Below the pieces are notes generated by a model, which made no database searches, was not told the origin of the DNA, and saw nothing but the letters and a program-made list of their open reading frames with translations. Both the position numbers and the translations under genes were made by a program. This document shows positions 50,859 through 60,181 of a stretch of DNA of 64,000 nucleotides, in pieces. The stretch is from assembly GCA_016795205.1 (NCBI GenBank), contig JAEUHZ010000061.1, positions 83,011 through 147,010 on the forward strand, in the 5' to 3' direction. Source of the DNA: Planctomycetota bacterium (GTDB taxonomy: Bacteria; Planctomycetota; UBA1135; GCA-002686595). Position 1 is the first letter of the stretch, and every line of letters begins with the position of its first letter.

Positions 50859-52574
50859 GTGTTCGGTCACCCGGCGCTGCGACTGCTCTTCTGGCTCAAG
50901 CTCAAGGGCGGGCTGCGCCTCCAGGCGCGCAAGCTGCGGCGACCCGCGGCCTGGATCTTCCTGCTGCTCGGGCTGGGCCTGGTCCTGGGCTGGGTCGCGC
51001 TGCTCGTGTTCGGGCGCGACGTGGCGCCGGCGCCGGCCGCCTCGGAGGCCCTGCTGCGCCTGGGCGTCGACGCGGGCCTCGCGGTGCTCTTGCTCCTGAC
51101 CCTGTTCGGAGCCTTCCAATTCCGCGGCCTGTACCTGCCGAAGGACGAGATCGAGCTGGCCTTCAGCGCGCCCATCGAGCGCGCCGCGCTCGTGCGCTAC
51201 CGCTTGGGCACGAACCTCGTGCGCTCGCTGTTCGCCGCGCTCCTGTTCGGCTTCCTCGCTGCGCGCCGCATGCCCGTTCCGGCCTTCGGTTTCGCCGGGA
51301 CGTTCCTGGTCATGATGACCGTGCCCGTCGTCGGCCAGGGCACGGCGTTGCTCTTGGGCGAGGGCGAGAACCGCGCGGGGCAGCTCCTGCGCAGGGCCCC
51401 GCTGCGGCTCATCTCCGGCGTGCTCGGCGCGCTGTTCGGCCTGACGGTCGTGCTGCTGTTCTTCGCCGAGGGCTTCGATGTCTCGGGCGCGGTCGGCGGC
51501 GACGACGGCTTCCTGGCCGGGCTGGCCCGCAATCCCTGGGTGCGCGCGCTGCTCTTGCCGGTCGCGCCCTGGGGGCGCGCGATCACGGCCGCCAGCGCGG
51601 CCGAGTTCCTGCCCTGGTTCGCGGCCGGCGTGGGCGCCTGGATCGTGCTCCACGAGCTCGTGGTGCGCGCGCGCATCGACTACCGCGAGCTCTCGCTGGC
51701 CACCTCGGCCGAGGTGGCCAAGCGCATCGGGCAAGCACGCCGCGGCGGCTCGCCGGCCTTGCGCGGCGCGGCGCTCGGGCCCACGAAGACTGGGGGTGCG
51801 CCGTGGTTCCTCGGACGCGGCGCGTTCGGCGCGATCGCCTGGCTCGAGACCACTTCGATGCTGCGTCGGGCGCGTGGCACGCTGCTGGTGTCCGTCCTGA
51901 TCGTGGCCTTCGTGGTCTTCATGTCGCGTGGGCTCGGCGGCCAGCTCGACAGCGACGAGGACGTGCGCCAGTCGCTGATCCTCGGATCGGTGCTGATCTC
52001 CGTCCTGGGCACGGCCTACCTGTGCGCCGGGCTCAAGTTCGACTTCCGCGGGCGTCTGGAGCACATGGACCTCGTGCGCGTCTGGCCGCTCGCGCCCTGG
52101 AAGGTCTTCCTGGCCACGATCCTGCCGGAGGTCGTGTTCGTCGCCGGGCTCCTGTCCGCCGCGGTGCTGGCCCGCGCCGCCTGGATCGGCGCCTTCCATC
52201 CGTTCGTCGCGGCGGTCGTGCTGTTCCAGCCGCTCGTGGCCTTCACCTGGGTGGCCTTGGACAACGCCGTCTTCCTGCGTGCGCCGGTGCGCTACGTGCC
52301 GGGGCAGGAGAGCGCACTGCAGAACATCGGCCGCTCGATGGTGCTCATGCTGCTGCGCGGCGTGGTGCTGCTGGCTTCCATGGCCACGGGGCTCTTGCCC
52401 GGCCTGCTGACCTGGCTCGGCCTGGAGCACGTGCTGGGCGCGTCGCGCGCGGCAGCCACGGCCGCGGGCCTGGCCGTGGCGTGGCTCGGCGTGCTGGCCG
52501 TCGACGGGGCGCTGGTGTGGATCGGCGGGCGGATGCTGGCGCGCTTCGACGTGGCGCGGGACCGCGGCGTGTGA
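50859..52574 (+). CDS. ABC exporter permease (putative ABC-export family)
   Basis: Integral membrane protein of 571 aa with roughly 12 hydrophobic segments, a cytosolic N-terminal helix (RLLFWLKLKGGLRLQARKLR) and a central cytosolic loop. Elements such as YLPKDEIELAFSAPIERAAL and HMDLVRVWPLAPWKVFLATI are typical of the large two-half ABC-2-like exporters annotated putative ABC exporter. It pairs with the ATPase just upstream (7-nt gap). The GTG at 50859 is the start consistent with the spacing. Cargo unknown. Confidence 0.82.
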   Translation: MFGHPALRLLFWLKLKGGLRLQARKLRRPAAWIFLLLGLGLVLGWVALLVFGRDVAPAPAASEALLRLGVDAGLAVLLLLTLFGAFQFRGLYLPKDEIELAFSAPIERAALVRYRLGTNLVRSLFAALLFGFLAARRMPVPAFGFAGTFLVMMTVPVVGQGTALLLGEGENRAGQLLRRAPLRLISGVLGALFGLTVVLLFFAEGFDVSGAVGGDDGFLAGLARNPWVRALLLPVAPWGRAITAASAAEFLPWFAAGVGAWIVLHELVVRARIDYRELSLATSAEVAKRIGQARRGGSPALRGAALGPTKTGGAPWFLGRGAFGAIAWLETTSMLRRARGTLLVSVLIVAFVVFMSRGLGGQLDSDEDVRQSLILGSVLISVLGTAYLCAGLKFDFRGRLEHMDLVRVWPLAPWKVFLATILPEVVFVAGLLSAAVLARAAWIGAFHPFVAAVVLFQPLVAFTWVALDNAVFLRAPVRYVPGQESALQNIGRSMVLMLLRGVVLLASMATGLLPGLLTWLGLEHVLGASRAAATAAGLAVAWLGVLAVDGALVWIGGRMLARFDVARDRGV

Positions 52575-52586
52575 AGCCGGACGCGA

Positions 52587-52605
52587 GGCGCCCGGGAGCG
52601 GCGCC
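52587..52605. terminator. Hairpin between convergent genes
   Basis: Two GGCGCC hexamers separated by 7 nt (CGGGAGC) form a stem-loop 12 bp after the ABC permease stop and just before the convergent phosphatase stop. No T-run. Confidence 0.35.
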
Positions 52606-52610
52606 CTGGA

Positions 52611-53660
52611 TCAGGCTCCGCGCAGCGCGGCCGCCAGGTGCGGCGCCAAGCGGGCGCGCGTGCCGTCGTTGTGCCAACCGACGAATCCCACCGGCGTCGT
52701 GACGTCGAGCGGGAAGTCCAGCTCACCGCCGCGCACGTCCGTCACGACGCAGCCCGCCTCGCGCGCGACCAGGATCGCCCCCGCGACGTCGTAGGGCTTG
52801 CCGGTCTGCGTCGGGCTCCCGCGCTCGGCGGCGAGCGCCGCGCGCAGGTCGACGATCGCGCGGTACGTGCCCAGCGCCAGCAGCGCGAGCTGGCCGCCGC
52901 TGCTGATGTACTGGTCGTCCCAGCAGGTCGTCGCCTGCGCGCCCGCGTGGCGCTCGAGGCGCGCGAAGAAGTCCGCCTCGACGCGCGCGATCGCCGGACG
53001 CAGGTCGGGTGCGTAGCGGAAGAACGGGAAGTAGCCCCGGTCGGCGCGCGCGTCGTCGTCGGCCTGCAGCGCCTCGTCCGAGAGCACCGCGCCGTCGGCC
53101 AGACGCAGCGTGCGGCGGCGCGCGCCGCGGCCCGCGGCCGCGCGCAGCTCGCGCGCCAGCGCGCCACGCGAGTCGGGGATCTCGGACACGATGCCCAGCG
53201 CGACGTCGCGCTGGCGGGGCGCGGACGCGGCGGGCGCGCAGGCGGCGATCACGGTCCACGCCGAGCGCAGATCCGCCATGAGGTGGCGCGTGCCGTCGAT
53301 CGGGTCGACGACCAACCGCGGACCGCCGTGGTCGAAACCCTGGAGCGCGCGCACGCCGCCCTGACCGTCGGGGCCGGCGTGGCGCCAGCCCGCGTCCTCG
53401 GTCAGCAGCGAGAGCGGCTGTGCGCGCGCGGTCTCCTCCAGCCAGGCGCTCAGCACCGCCTCGGTGGGCACGTCGATCCCGTAGGTCACGTCCCCGGCAC
53501 CGAGCTCGTGCGCGCGCTGCAGCTCGCCCAGGCTCCCGGAGCCGAGGGCCGCGCTCAACGCGCAGCGCGCCGCGGCGCGGATCCGGGCCGCGAGCTCCTG
53601 GAGGCGCGGAGTCCAACGCTCGTCGAGGGCCAGGGGAGCGGCGGTCGAGAGGTGCGTCAT
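52611..53660 (-). CDS. Inositol-monophosphatase-family phosphatase (large form)
   Basis: Protein of 349 aa of the lithium-sensitive phosphatase superfamily: acidic metal motif SLLTEDAGW, VVDPIDGTRHLMADL, and the second metal site KPYDVAGAILVAREAGCVVTD. Compared with the ~260-aa norm it has an insertion of about 90 residues between these motifs (about 160-255), with CWDDQYISSGGQLALLALG near its end. The substrate (inositol phosphate, bisphosphonucleoside, fructose bisphosphate) cannot be read. It is divergent from trxB over 85 bp. The start ATG at 53660 is the first in frame. Confidence 0.82.
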   Translation of the reverse strand: MTHLSTAAPLALDERWTPRLQELAARIRAAARCALSAALGSGSLGELQRAHELGAGDVTYGIDVPTEAVLSAWLEETARAQPLSLLTEDAGWRHAGPDGQGGVRALQGFDHGGPRLVVDPIDGTRHLMADLRSAWTVIAACAPAASAPRQRDVALGIVSEIPDSRGALARELRAAAGRGARRRTLRLADGAVLSDEALQADDDARADRGYFPFFRYAPDLRPAIARVEADFFARLERHAGAQATTCWDDQYISSGGQLALLALGTYRAIVDLRAALAAERGSPTQTGKPYDVAGAILVAREAGCVVTDVRGGELDFPLDVTTPVGFVGWHNDGTRARLAPHLAAALRGA

Positions 53661-53745
53661 GCGGGCGTCCTCGCGCGGTGCAAATGCGCGCCTGCGAGCC
53701 TACACTTCGCGCCCTTCGACCCCGAGCCCGGCCCCAGCGAACACC

Positions 53746-54687
53746 ATGAGCGCAGTCCGCGAAGTCGTCATCATCGGATCCGGCCCGGCCGGCTACACGG
53801 CCGCCATCTACGCTGCGCGCGCCAACCTGCGCCCGCTCCTGTTCCAGGGCCTGCAGCCCGGCGGCCAGCTCACGATCACCTCGGACGTCGAGAACTACCC
53901 GGGCTATCCCGAGGGCGTGCTGGGCCCCAAGATGATGGAGGATCTCCAGAAGCAGGCCGAGCGCTTCGGGACGGAGGTGCGCTTCGAGCAAGTCGTCGCA
54001 ATCGACCTGTCGCGGCGGCCGTTCACGCTGAAGACGGACTTCGACAGCGTGCAGGCGCGCGCGGTGATCGTCGCCACCGGCGCCTCGGCCAAGCTGCTCG
54101 GCCTGCCGGCCGAGAGCGAGCTCATGGGCCACGGCGTGTCGGCCTGCGCCACCTGCGACGGGGCCTTCTTCAAGCAGAAGCACGTGCTGGTGGTCGGCGG
54201 GGGCGACACGGCCATGGAGGAGGCCAACTTCCTCACCCGGCACGCGGCCAAGGTCACGGTCGTGCACCGGCGGGAGGACTTCCGCGCCAGCAAGATCATG
54301 CTCGACCGCGCGCGCGCCAACCCCAAGGTCGAGTGGCTCTTGAACAAGGCCGTCGTCGACGTGCTGCCGTTCGCGGACAAGAAGAAGGTGCGCGCAGTCG
54401 TGCTCGAGGACACGCGCACCAAGGAGCGCATGGAGCAGGCCTGCGACGGCGTCTTCATCGCCATCGGCCACCAGCCGAACTCGTCGATCTTCGCCGGCCA
54501 GCTCGACCTGGACGAGACCGGCTACATCCGCGTCCGTCCGGGCAGCACGGTCACGAACGTCGCGGGCGTCTTCGCTTGCGGCGACGTGCAGGACAAGGTC
54601 TATCGCCAGGCCGTGACCGCCGCCGGTTCCGGCTGCATGGCCGCGATCGACGCCGAGCGGTGGCTCGAAGCCCAGGGCGGACACTGA
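53746..54687 (+). CDS. trxB: Thioredoxin reductase TrxB
   Basis: NADPH-dependent flavoenzyme of 313 aa that reduces thioredoxin. FAD motif VVIIGSGPAGYTAAIYAARA, redox-active CATC (C134-C137) in VSACATCDGAFF, NADPH motif VVGGGDTAMEEANFL with HRREDFRAS, and the C-terminal FAD motif GVFACGDVQDKVYRQAVTAAG. Length and motif order match low-molecular-weight TrxB. The start ATG at 53746 is set by the conserved first strand. A TACACT hexamer lies at 53701-53706 and no Shine-Dalgarno is evident. Confidence 0.95.
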   Translation: MSAVREVVIIGSGPAGYTAAIYAARANLRPLLFQGLQPGGQLTITSDVENYPGYPEGVLGPKMMEDLQKQAERFGTEVRFEQVVAIDLSRRPFTLKTDFDSVQARAVIVATGASAKLLGLPAESELMGHGVSACATCDGAFFKQKHVLVVGGGDTAMEEANFLTRHAAKVTVVHRREDFRASKIMLDRARANPKVEWLLNKAVVDVLPFADKKKVRAVVLEDTRTKERMEQACDGVFIAIGHQPNSSIFAGQLDLDETGYIRVRPGSTVTNVAGVFACGDVQDKVYRQAVTAAGSGCMAAIDAERWLEAQGGH

Positions 54688-54702
54688 GGAGACCGAGCCG
54701 CG

Positions 54703-54740
54703 CGAGCCCGTCCAGCGTGCGCGGCGATCGGCCGGGCTCG
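54703..54740. terminator. Inverted repeat between trxB and the convergent phosphatase gene
   Basis: CGAGCCCG (54703-54710) and CGGGCTCG (54733-54740) are perfect 8-bp arms with a 22-nt GC-rich loop. Position between convergent genes suggests a bidirectional terminator. Confidence 0.35.
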
Positions 54741-54747
54741 CTCCCGT

Positions 54748-55524
54748 TCAGCGCGCGCGCAGCGCCGCGAGCACGTGCGCGTGGAGCAGCCCATTCGAGC
54801 CGACCGCGGCGCCGGTCTCGATCGACCGCGTCCCGTCCCAGGCGCTGAAGCGCCCCCCAGCCTCCTCGAGCAGCACGGCGAAGGGCGCCAGGTCCCAGGT
54901 CTGGACGCCGGCCTCGAGCCAGCATTCGGCGCGCCCGTCGAGCACCAGCGCGGGCGCGGCCGGGTCGCCGAAGCTGCGGGTCGACGCGCTGGAGGTGATC
55001 AGGGCCGCGACGGCCGGCCCCTCCGGCAGCGCCAGCATGCGGCGCAGCTCGCCGAGCGACAGCGTCGCGTCCTTCCACGCGGCGATGCGCGACACCGCGA
55101 GCCGGGTGCCGTCGCGGTACGCGCCCAGCCCGCGCGCACCCCAGTAGTGCTTCCCGAGCGCGGGCAGCGCGAAAGCACCCGCGACCACCTGCCCTTCGTG
55201 CTCCAGCGCCACGAGCGGGCCCCAGAACGTCCCGCCGCGCGCGAAGCCGCGCGTGCCGTCGAGCGGGTCCACGATCCAGCGCGTGCGCGCGCTGCCGGCG
55301 TGCGCGCCGGTTTCCTCGGCCAGGATGGCGTGAGCGGGGAACTCGGCGCGGATCAAGGTCAGGATCGCAGCCTCGGCCGCGCGATCGGCCGCGGTGACCG
55401 GCGAGTCGTCGGACTTCGTCTCGACGGTCACGCCGCGCTCGAAGTAGGGCAAGGAGACGCGCGCCGCGGCTGCGACGGCGCGGCGCGCGACGTCGAGCGC
55501 GTGGGGGAGATCGAGCTCGCTCAT
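54748..55524 (-). CDS. Histidinol-phosphatase-like inositol-monophosphatase family protein
   Basis: Protein of 258 aa: KSDDSPVTAADRAAEAAI, AILAEETGAHAG (metal Glu pair), WIVDPLDGTRGFARGGTFWG, and WLEAGVQTWDLAPFAVLLEEAGG. The DPLDGTRGF...FWGPLVALEH pattern is the one seen in HisN-type histidinol-phosphatases of this family. L-histidinol phosphate is therefore a reasonable substrate, but inositol phosphatase activity cannot be excluded and no his genes are nearby. The start ATG at 55524 lies 9 nt downstream of a TAGGCT hexamer, with no Shine-Dalgarno. Confidence 0.82.
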   Translation of the reverse strand: MSELDLPHALDVARRAVAAAARVSLPYFERGVTVETKSDDSPVTAADRAAEAAILTLIRAEFPAHAILAEETGAHAGSARTRWIVDPLDGTRGFARGGTFWGPLVALEHEGQVVAGAFALPALGKHYWGARGLGAYRDGTRLAVSRIAAWKDATLSLGELRRMLALPEGPAVAALITSSASTRSFGDPAAPALVLDGRAECWLEAGVQTWDLAPFAVLLEEAGGRFSAWDGTRSIETGAAVGSNGLLHAHVLAALRAR

Positions 55525-55533
55525 GCGGGCGCG

Positions 55534-55539
55534 AGCCTA
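55534..55539 (-). promoter_or_regulatory. TAGGCT -10-like element, 9 nt before the HisN-like gene
   Basis: On the minus strand TAGGCT ends 9 nt before the ATG at 55524. The gap CGCGCCCGC has no Shine-Dalgarno. Confidence 0.42.
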
Positions 55540-55645
55540 GGCGCGCAGTGCGCGAGGCGCCAGCGCCGGAGGCTCACGACGCCCGCCGGGCGCGCCGGTC
55601 GTTCGAGGCTCTGTGGGCCTCGCTCCGGCCGCGGCGCCGGGCGCC

Positions 55646-58075
55646 TCAGCCGCCCCAGACCACGGCCACGCCGTTCGTGGTGTTGAACGTCGCGCTGGTG
55701 CAGAAGTCGGCCGGGTTGCGGTACCAGACCTGGACGACGCGCGCGCCGCCGCCGCCTTGGATCAGGCCCGCGCTCGACACGCTGGGGTCACCCGGGATGC
55801 CGGCGCCGAAGGCCACGGACCCGGCCGACGCCGCGCGGGTGGCGAGGCGCAGGACCGTGCCGGACGCGCAGCGCAGCCCATCGCCGAAGACGACGCCCAG
55901 CCCGCCGCCCGCGGACGCGTCACCCTGGAAGAACAACGCGGTCGTCACGGCGGGCAGGCCGTCCGCCGCCAGGGTCAGCGTGTCGGCCGCCACGCTCGCG
56001 GTCCCGAACGCGCGCAGCCGCGCTCCCAGCGGGTTCTGCGAGTGAGCGCAACCGCGCCCGGTCGCGCCGCTGTTCGCGCACGGGCAAGCCGTGCCCGAGC
56101 CGTCGCCGCTGCAGAGCGTGGAACCGAGCTCCTCGCAGGTCGTCCGCACGATCTCGAAGGCGTCGAAGCCGCCCTCGACGACGTTGCCCGGGCTGACGTC
56201 CGTGACGGCGATGCGCACCCGCACCGTGCTCGTCGCGCCGACCTCGACGCCGATCGCCAGCTCGTCCGCGCGCCAGGTCGTGGCGGGCGTCGTGAGCGTG
56301 CGCAGCGTCGTCCAGTTCGTCCCCGCAGCGTTCGTCGCCACCTGGACCTGCAGCGAGTCCCCGGACCCCAGCGAGCCCGTGCTGCCGAGCCACGCCTGGT
56401 AGCGGATGCGCGCGCCGCCCGTGAGGTCGAACGCGGGCGAGGTCAAGAAGGCCGTCCCACCGTCGACGTCGGAGTCTCCGGCCGTGTTGCCCGTGACCCA
56501 GCACGACCCGGAGCCGTCGGCGTCGGTCGGCGGATCGCCGCGCCCGCCGTTCACCGGCACGCCGCGTTGCCAGTTGCCGGCCGTGAGCCCCGCACCCGCG
56601 CTGGCGATCCAACCTTGGTCGGTCTCGAAGTCGTCGCGGACCAGCACCTGCGCCGAGGCCACTTCGAAGGCGTAGGCGGCGGCCGGCGCGCCGGGCGGGC
56701 TGGTCACCAGGCCGCACCCACCGGACTGCGCTGCGAAGAAGAACTGCGGCGCATCGCCGCACTCGAACGGGGGCAGCCAGCCCTCGTGGAGACCGCCGCC
56801 GAGGTCGGCGAGCGGCACGGACGCGAACGCTCCGCCGGCGGCAGCGCGGAAGCGGAGCTCGGCGCTGCCGACGACGATCGCGGCCGACGCGCGCATCCGC
56901 AGGCGGACCGGCACGCCGGCTGGGACGCGCACGGGCAGCGGCCCCTCGGCCTCGATGCCCGCGCGACACACGCCGAGCGGGGAGGCCAGCGCGCTCTGCA
57001 GCGCCGCCAGCGTCGAAGCCGTGCCGTTGTTGCCCGTGCCCGCGGTCGAGCTGCACCCGCCGTGCGTGTGGATGCCGATCGCGGTGCCGGTCGGCTCGTG
57101 GAGGATCGGCGAGCCGGAGTTGCCACCGGTGGTGTCCGTGGCGTAGTTCAGCGCGTTCCCGCTGGCGCTGTTCCAAGGGCCGCTGTGCGTCTGCTGGACC
57201 TGGTTCGACGTCGAGGGCGTGCTGTCCGTGCCGTAGCCCGTGATGCGGATCGAGTCACCGGCCGCGAACGGCGGCGGCGCCGCGAGCACGTAGGTCTGGC
57301 CCTGCGCCTGGAACGGCGTGAGCCCGGTCGTCGAGTTCGGGAAGACCCCGAAGTAGGCCCAGTCGTTGCCGATGCCCTGACCGCCGTTCGTCTGCTTGCT
57401 GGCGAGATCGATCGCGTACTGGTCGCTCGGCGGCGGGTGCTGGAGCGAGCCGCTCGCGGTCGAGGGCGGCACGTTGAACTGCGCGACCTGCAGGCTGGTC
57501 CCGGCGCAGTGACCGGCCGAGAGGAAGCACTTCGCGCAGTCGTCGATGAGCCACGCGGTGCAGCCCACGGGCACGACGCGCGCCGCGCGCGGGTCGTTCG
57601 AGAGCACGCGGTCGTCGGTGGCGCCGCAGATCGTCTCCTCGCCGGGGATGGCCAGGCCGGCGTGCACGTGCGTCAGTCGCACGCGGCTCGGGCCCGCGCC
57701 GGGCGGCGCGACGAGCTCCACGAGCACGGCGCCGCCGTTGAAGTAGGCGCTGGTGTGGCCCCACTGCGCGCTCGTGCGCGCGTCGAGGAGCTGCACGCCC
57801 AGATCGAGGAGCGACGTCAGCCGCAGCCGCGTGGCGGCGCCCGAGAGCGGATCCCCGTCGAGCTCGACCTGGCCGAAGTGGAGCCGCACCCAGGGCGCGG
57901 CGGGCACGTCCGCCACGAACCAGGCCGTGACGGCCTCCGTGGCTGTGGGGTTCGTGACCCAGCCGGTGTCCTGGCCGAGGTCGACGTCGATGCCGTGGAG
58001 GGCGGCGGTCTGCGCGCAGAGGGTCGGGGCCAGGGCCGCGAGGAGGCAGGTGCCGGCGAGAACGGATCGGAGCAC
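55646..58075 (-). CDS. Secreted trypsin-like serine protease with shared C-terminal domain
   Basis: Protein of 809 aa with a signal peptide (SVLAGTCLLAALAPTLCAQ), an N-terminal beta-domain (about 25-140), and a chymotrypsin-fold protease with His189 (LSAGHCAG), Asp238 (GNDWAYFG) and Ser320 (TTGGNSGSPIL) as a plausible triad. A middle domain, a jelly-roll/MAM-like module (VRDDFETDQGW...IRYQAWLGST) and the 166-residue C-terminal domain (644-809) shared with the propeller protein at 15327 complete it. Cysteines around the His and Ser sites suggest disulfides and an extracytoplasmic location. The GTG at 58075 is the only start that leaves a complete signal peptide. Confidence 0.87.
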   Translation of the reverse strand: MLRSVLAGTCLLAALAPTLCAQTAALHGIDVDLGQDTGWVTNPTATEAVTAWFVADVPAAPWVRLHFGQVELDGDPLSGAATRLRLTSLLDLGVQLLDARTSAQWGHTSAYFNGGAVLVELVAPPGAGPSRVRLTHVHAGLAIPGEETICGATDDRVLSNDPRAARVVPVGCTAWLIDDCAKCFLSAGHCAGTSLQVAQFNVPPSTASGSLQHPPPSDQYAIDLASKQTNGGQGIGNDWAYFGVFPNSTTGLTPFQAQGQTYVLAAPPPFAAGDSIRITGYGTDSTPSTSNQVQQTHSGPWNSASGNALNYATDTTGGNSGSPILHEPTGTAIGIHTHGGCSSTAGTGNNGTASTLAALQSALASPLGVCRAGIEAEGPLPVRVPAGVPVRLRMRASAAIVVGSAELRFRAAAGGAFASVPLADLGGGLHEGWLPPFECGDAPQFFFAAQSGGCGLVTSPPGAPAAAYAFEVASAQVLVRDDFETDQGWIASAGAGLTAGNWQRGVPVNGGRGDPPTDADGSGSCWVTGNTAGDSDVDGGTAFLTSPAFDLTGGARIRYQAWLGSTGSLGSGDSLQVQVATNAAGTNWTTLRTLTTPATTWRADELAIGVEVGATSTVRVRIAVTDVSPGNVVEGGFDAFEIVRTTCEELGSTLCSGDGSGTACPCANSGATGRGCAHSQNPLGARLRAFGTASVAADTLTLAADGLPAVTTALFFQGDASAGGGLGVVFGDGLRCASGTVLRLATRAASAGSVAFGAGIPGDPSVSSAGLIQGGGGARVVQVWYRNPADFCTSATFNTTNGVAVVWGG

Positions 58076-58170
58076 GGGGTCGGCGCTTTCTCTGGGGGGA
58101 CGCGAGCGAGGGTCCAATCTACCCGTCGAACGGCCCGCCGGGGGCCGGCGGGGGCGGATCCGTCGCGTGC

Positions 58171-58176
58171 TATCGT
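58171..58176 (+). promoter_or_regulatory. TATCGT -10-like element, 7 nt before the GT9 gene
   Basis: TATCGT ends 7 nt before the GTG at 58184. The gap CCCGCGC has no Shine-Dalgarno and the placement supports this GTG as the true start. Confidence 0.43.
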
Positions 58177-58183
58177 CCCGCGC

Positions 58184-59203
58184 GTGACCGCTCCCCGCGC
58201 GCCGGACGCGCTCCCGCCGGAGCTCCTCGTGGTGCGCTTGGGCGCGATCGGGGACGTCGTGAACGCGCTGACCTTGGCCAGCGCGCTCCGCGCGTGGCGG
58301 CCCGAGCTGCGCGTCGGCTGGGCGGTGCACGAGCTCGCCGCGCCGCTCGTCGTCGGCCACCCGGACGTCGCCCGCGTCCACGTCTGGCGTCGCGGGCACG
58401 GGCTGGCCGGGTTCCGCGCGGTCGTGCGCGAGATCCGCGCCGCGCGCTACGAGCTGGCGCTCGACGTCCAGCGCCTGGCGAAGAGCTCGATCCTGGCGCG
58501 GCTCTCGGGCGCGCGGCGCGTCGTGGGCTTCGACCGCGCGCGCTGCAAGGAGTCGAGCTGGCTGTGGACCACGGAACGGATCGCGCCGGGGCCGCGCTCC
58601 GAGCACATGGTCGAGCAGTACCTGTCCTTCGCGCGGCACTTGGGCGCGCCGGCGCCGCGCGCGATCCATCGGCTGCCGTCCACGCCCGAGGCCGAGGCGC
58701 GCGCCGCGCAGCTCGTCGCGCGCCTGGGCGGCGCGCCGGTCGTGATCGGCATCGGCGCCAGCAAGCCCGTGAAACGCTGGCCGCCGGAGCGCTACGGCGC
58801 GCTGGCGCGCGCGCTGGTCAGGACGGCGGGCGTTCCGGTGTGCTTCGTGGGCGGCCCCGGCGATCGCGCCGACGCGCAGGTCGCGCGGGCCACGGCGGGT
58901 CCCGAGGTCCACGACCTCGTGGGCACGACGACGCTCGTCGAGCTCGCCGCGCTGCTGCGCCGCGCGCGCCTGTTCCTCGGTGGCGACACGGGCCCCATGC
59001 ACCTCGCGGTGGCGAGCGGCTCGCGCGTCGTCTGTCTGTTCGGCCCCGGCGACCCGCGCCGCACGGGACCCTACGGCGCGGGCCACCGCCTCGTGCGCGT
59101 CGTGCCGCGCGGCGCGGACCCGCTCGGCATCGCCAGGGCGCGCATCGAGGACATCGACGTCGAGCTCGCGCTGGCGGAAGCGCGCGCGGCGCTCGGAGCA
59201 TGA
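58184..59203 (+). CDS. Glycosyltransferase family 9 (heptosyltransferase-like)
   Basis: Protein of 339 aa with the GT9 start LLVVRLGAIGDVVNALTLAS, a two-Rossmann layout, VIGIGASKPVKRWPPERYG, LVGTTTLVELAALLRRARLF and the nucleotide-sugar site GGDTGPMHLAVASGSRVVCLFGPGDP. GT9 enzymes add ADP-heptose or related sugars to lipopolysaccharide cores. Family membership suggests an outer-membrane glycan role, but the sugar is unknown. The GTG start at 58184 is supported by TATCGT 7 nt upstream. The stop overlaps the transporter start as ATGA. Confidence 0.88.
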   Translation: MTAPRAPDALPPELLVVRLGAIGDVVNALTLASALRAWRPELRVGWAVHELAAPLVVGHPDVARVHVWRRGHGLAGFRAVVREIRAARYELALDVQRLAKSSILARLSGARRVVGFDRARCKESSWLWTTERIAPGPRSEHMVEQYLSFARHLGAPAPRAIHRLPSTPEAEARAAQLVARLGGAPVVIGIGASKPVKRWPPERYGALARALVRTAGVPVCFVGGPGDRADAQVARATAGPEVHDLVGTTTLVELAALLRRARLFLGGDTGPMHLAVASGSRVVCLFGPGDPRRTGPYGAGHRLVRVVPRGADPLGIARARIEDIDVELALAEARAALGA

Positions 59204-60171
59204 ACCGCGCGACGGCCGAGCGCCGGCAGGTGTGGATCTACGTCGGAGCGATCCTGGCGGGTCTGGCCACGCACGTGCTGTGGCCTGGGCTGGCTCCGGG
59301 CGCCGCCGCGTGCCTGTGGCCCGTGCTCGGCGTGCTGCTCTACGCGACACTCGTGCAGGTTCCGCTGCTCCACGTCCGGCAAGCCTTCGTCGACCTGCGC
59401 TTCCTCGTGGCGATCAGCCTGGGGAACTTCGTGCTCGTGCCGCTGTGCGTGTGGGCAGTCCTCTCCTGGTTGCCCGTGGACCCAGCGCTGCGCCTGGGCG
59501 TCGCCCTCGTCCTCCTCGTGCCCTGCACGGACTGGTTCCTGACGTTCACCCACCTGGGCGGTGGCGACACCGCGCGGGCGATCGCCGTGGCGCCGCTGCT
59601 GCTCGCCGCGCAAGTGCTGCTCTTGCCGGTCTACCTGGGCTGGATGCTGCCGGGGCCGAGCGCCGAGCTCGCCGAGCAGGCCGGCGCGATCCTGCCCAGC
59701 GCGACGTTGCTGCTCGGAGTGCCGCTCGTCCTGGCCTTCGCGACCGAGCGCTGGATCGAGGCCGCGCCGCGCCGCGCGCCCTGGCGCGTTCGCTTGGGCG
59801 CCGCTTGCATCCCGAGCCTGACGCTCGTGGTCTTCCTGATCGCGCTCTCGCAGGCCGGTGTCGTGCGCGAGGCGCGCGGCGTGCTGCTGGGCGTCACGCC
59901 GCTGTTCGCGGGCTACCTCGTCGTCGCGGCACTCCTGGCGCGCGGCCTCGCGACGGCGTGCGGGCTCGACGCGGCGCGCGGACGCGCGCTGGCCTACAGC
60001 TTGGGGACGCGCAACTCGTTCGTCGTGTTGCCGCTCGCGCTGTCCTTGCCGGCGGGGTTCGAGGTCGCCGTCGTGGTCGTCGTGTACCAGTCCGTGGTCG
60101 AGCTGTGCGGGATGGCCCTGTACCTCGCGATCCTCGGGAAGCTCGTGTTCCCCGAGGCGCGCGTGCGCTGA
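59200..60171 (+). CDS. Bile-acid:sodium symporter / arsenite-resistance-type transporter
   Basis: Membrane protein of 323 aa with about ten hydrophobic segments. The segment LVPCTDWFLTFTHLGGGDTARAIAVAPLLL and the late ALAYSLGTRNSFVVLPLALSLP (quoted in parts: PCTDWFLTFTHLGGGD; LGTRNSFVVLPLALS) fit the branch of the bile-acid/sodium symporter superfamily usually annotated as arsenic resistance proteins. No ars regulator or reductase is nearby. It is co-translated with a glycosyltransferase, so the true substrate may be unrelated to arsenic. The ATG overlaps the GT9 stop (ATGA). Confidence 0.8.
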   Translation: MNRATAERRQVWIYVGAILAGLATHVLWPGLAPGAAACLWPVLGVLLYATLVQVPLLHVRQAFVDLRFLVAISLGNFVLVPLCVWAVLSWLPVDPALRLGVALVLLVPCTDWFLTFTHLGGGDTARAIAVAPLLLAAQVLLLPVYLGWMLPGPSAELAEQAGAILPSATLLLGVPLVLAFATERWIEAAPRRAPWRVRLGAACIPSLTLVVFLIALSQAGVVREARGVLLGVTPLFAGYLVVAALLARGLATACGLDAARGRALAYSLGTRNSFVVLPLALSLPAGFEVAVVVVVYQSVVELCGMALYLAILGKLVFPEARVR

Positions 60172-60181
60172 GCAGGCCGCT

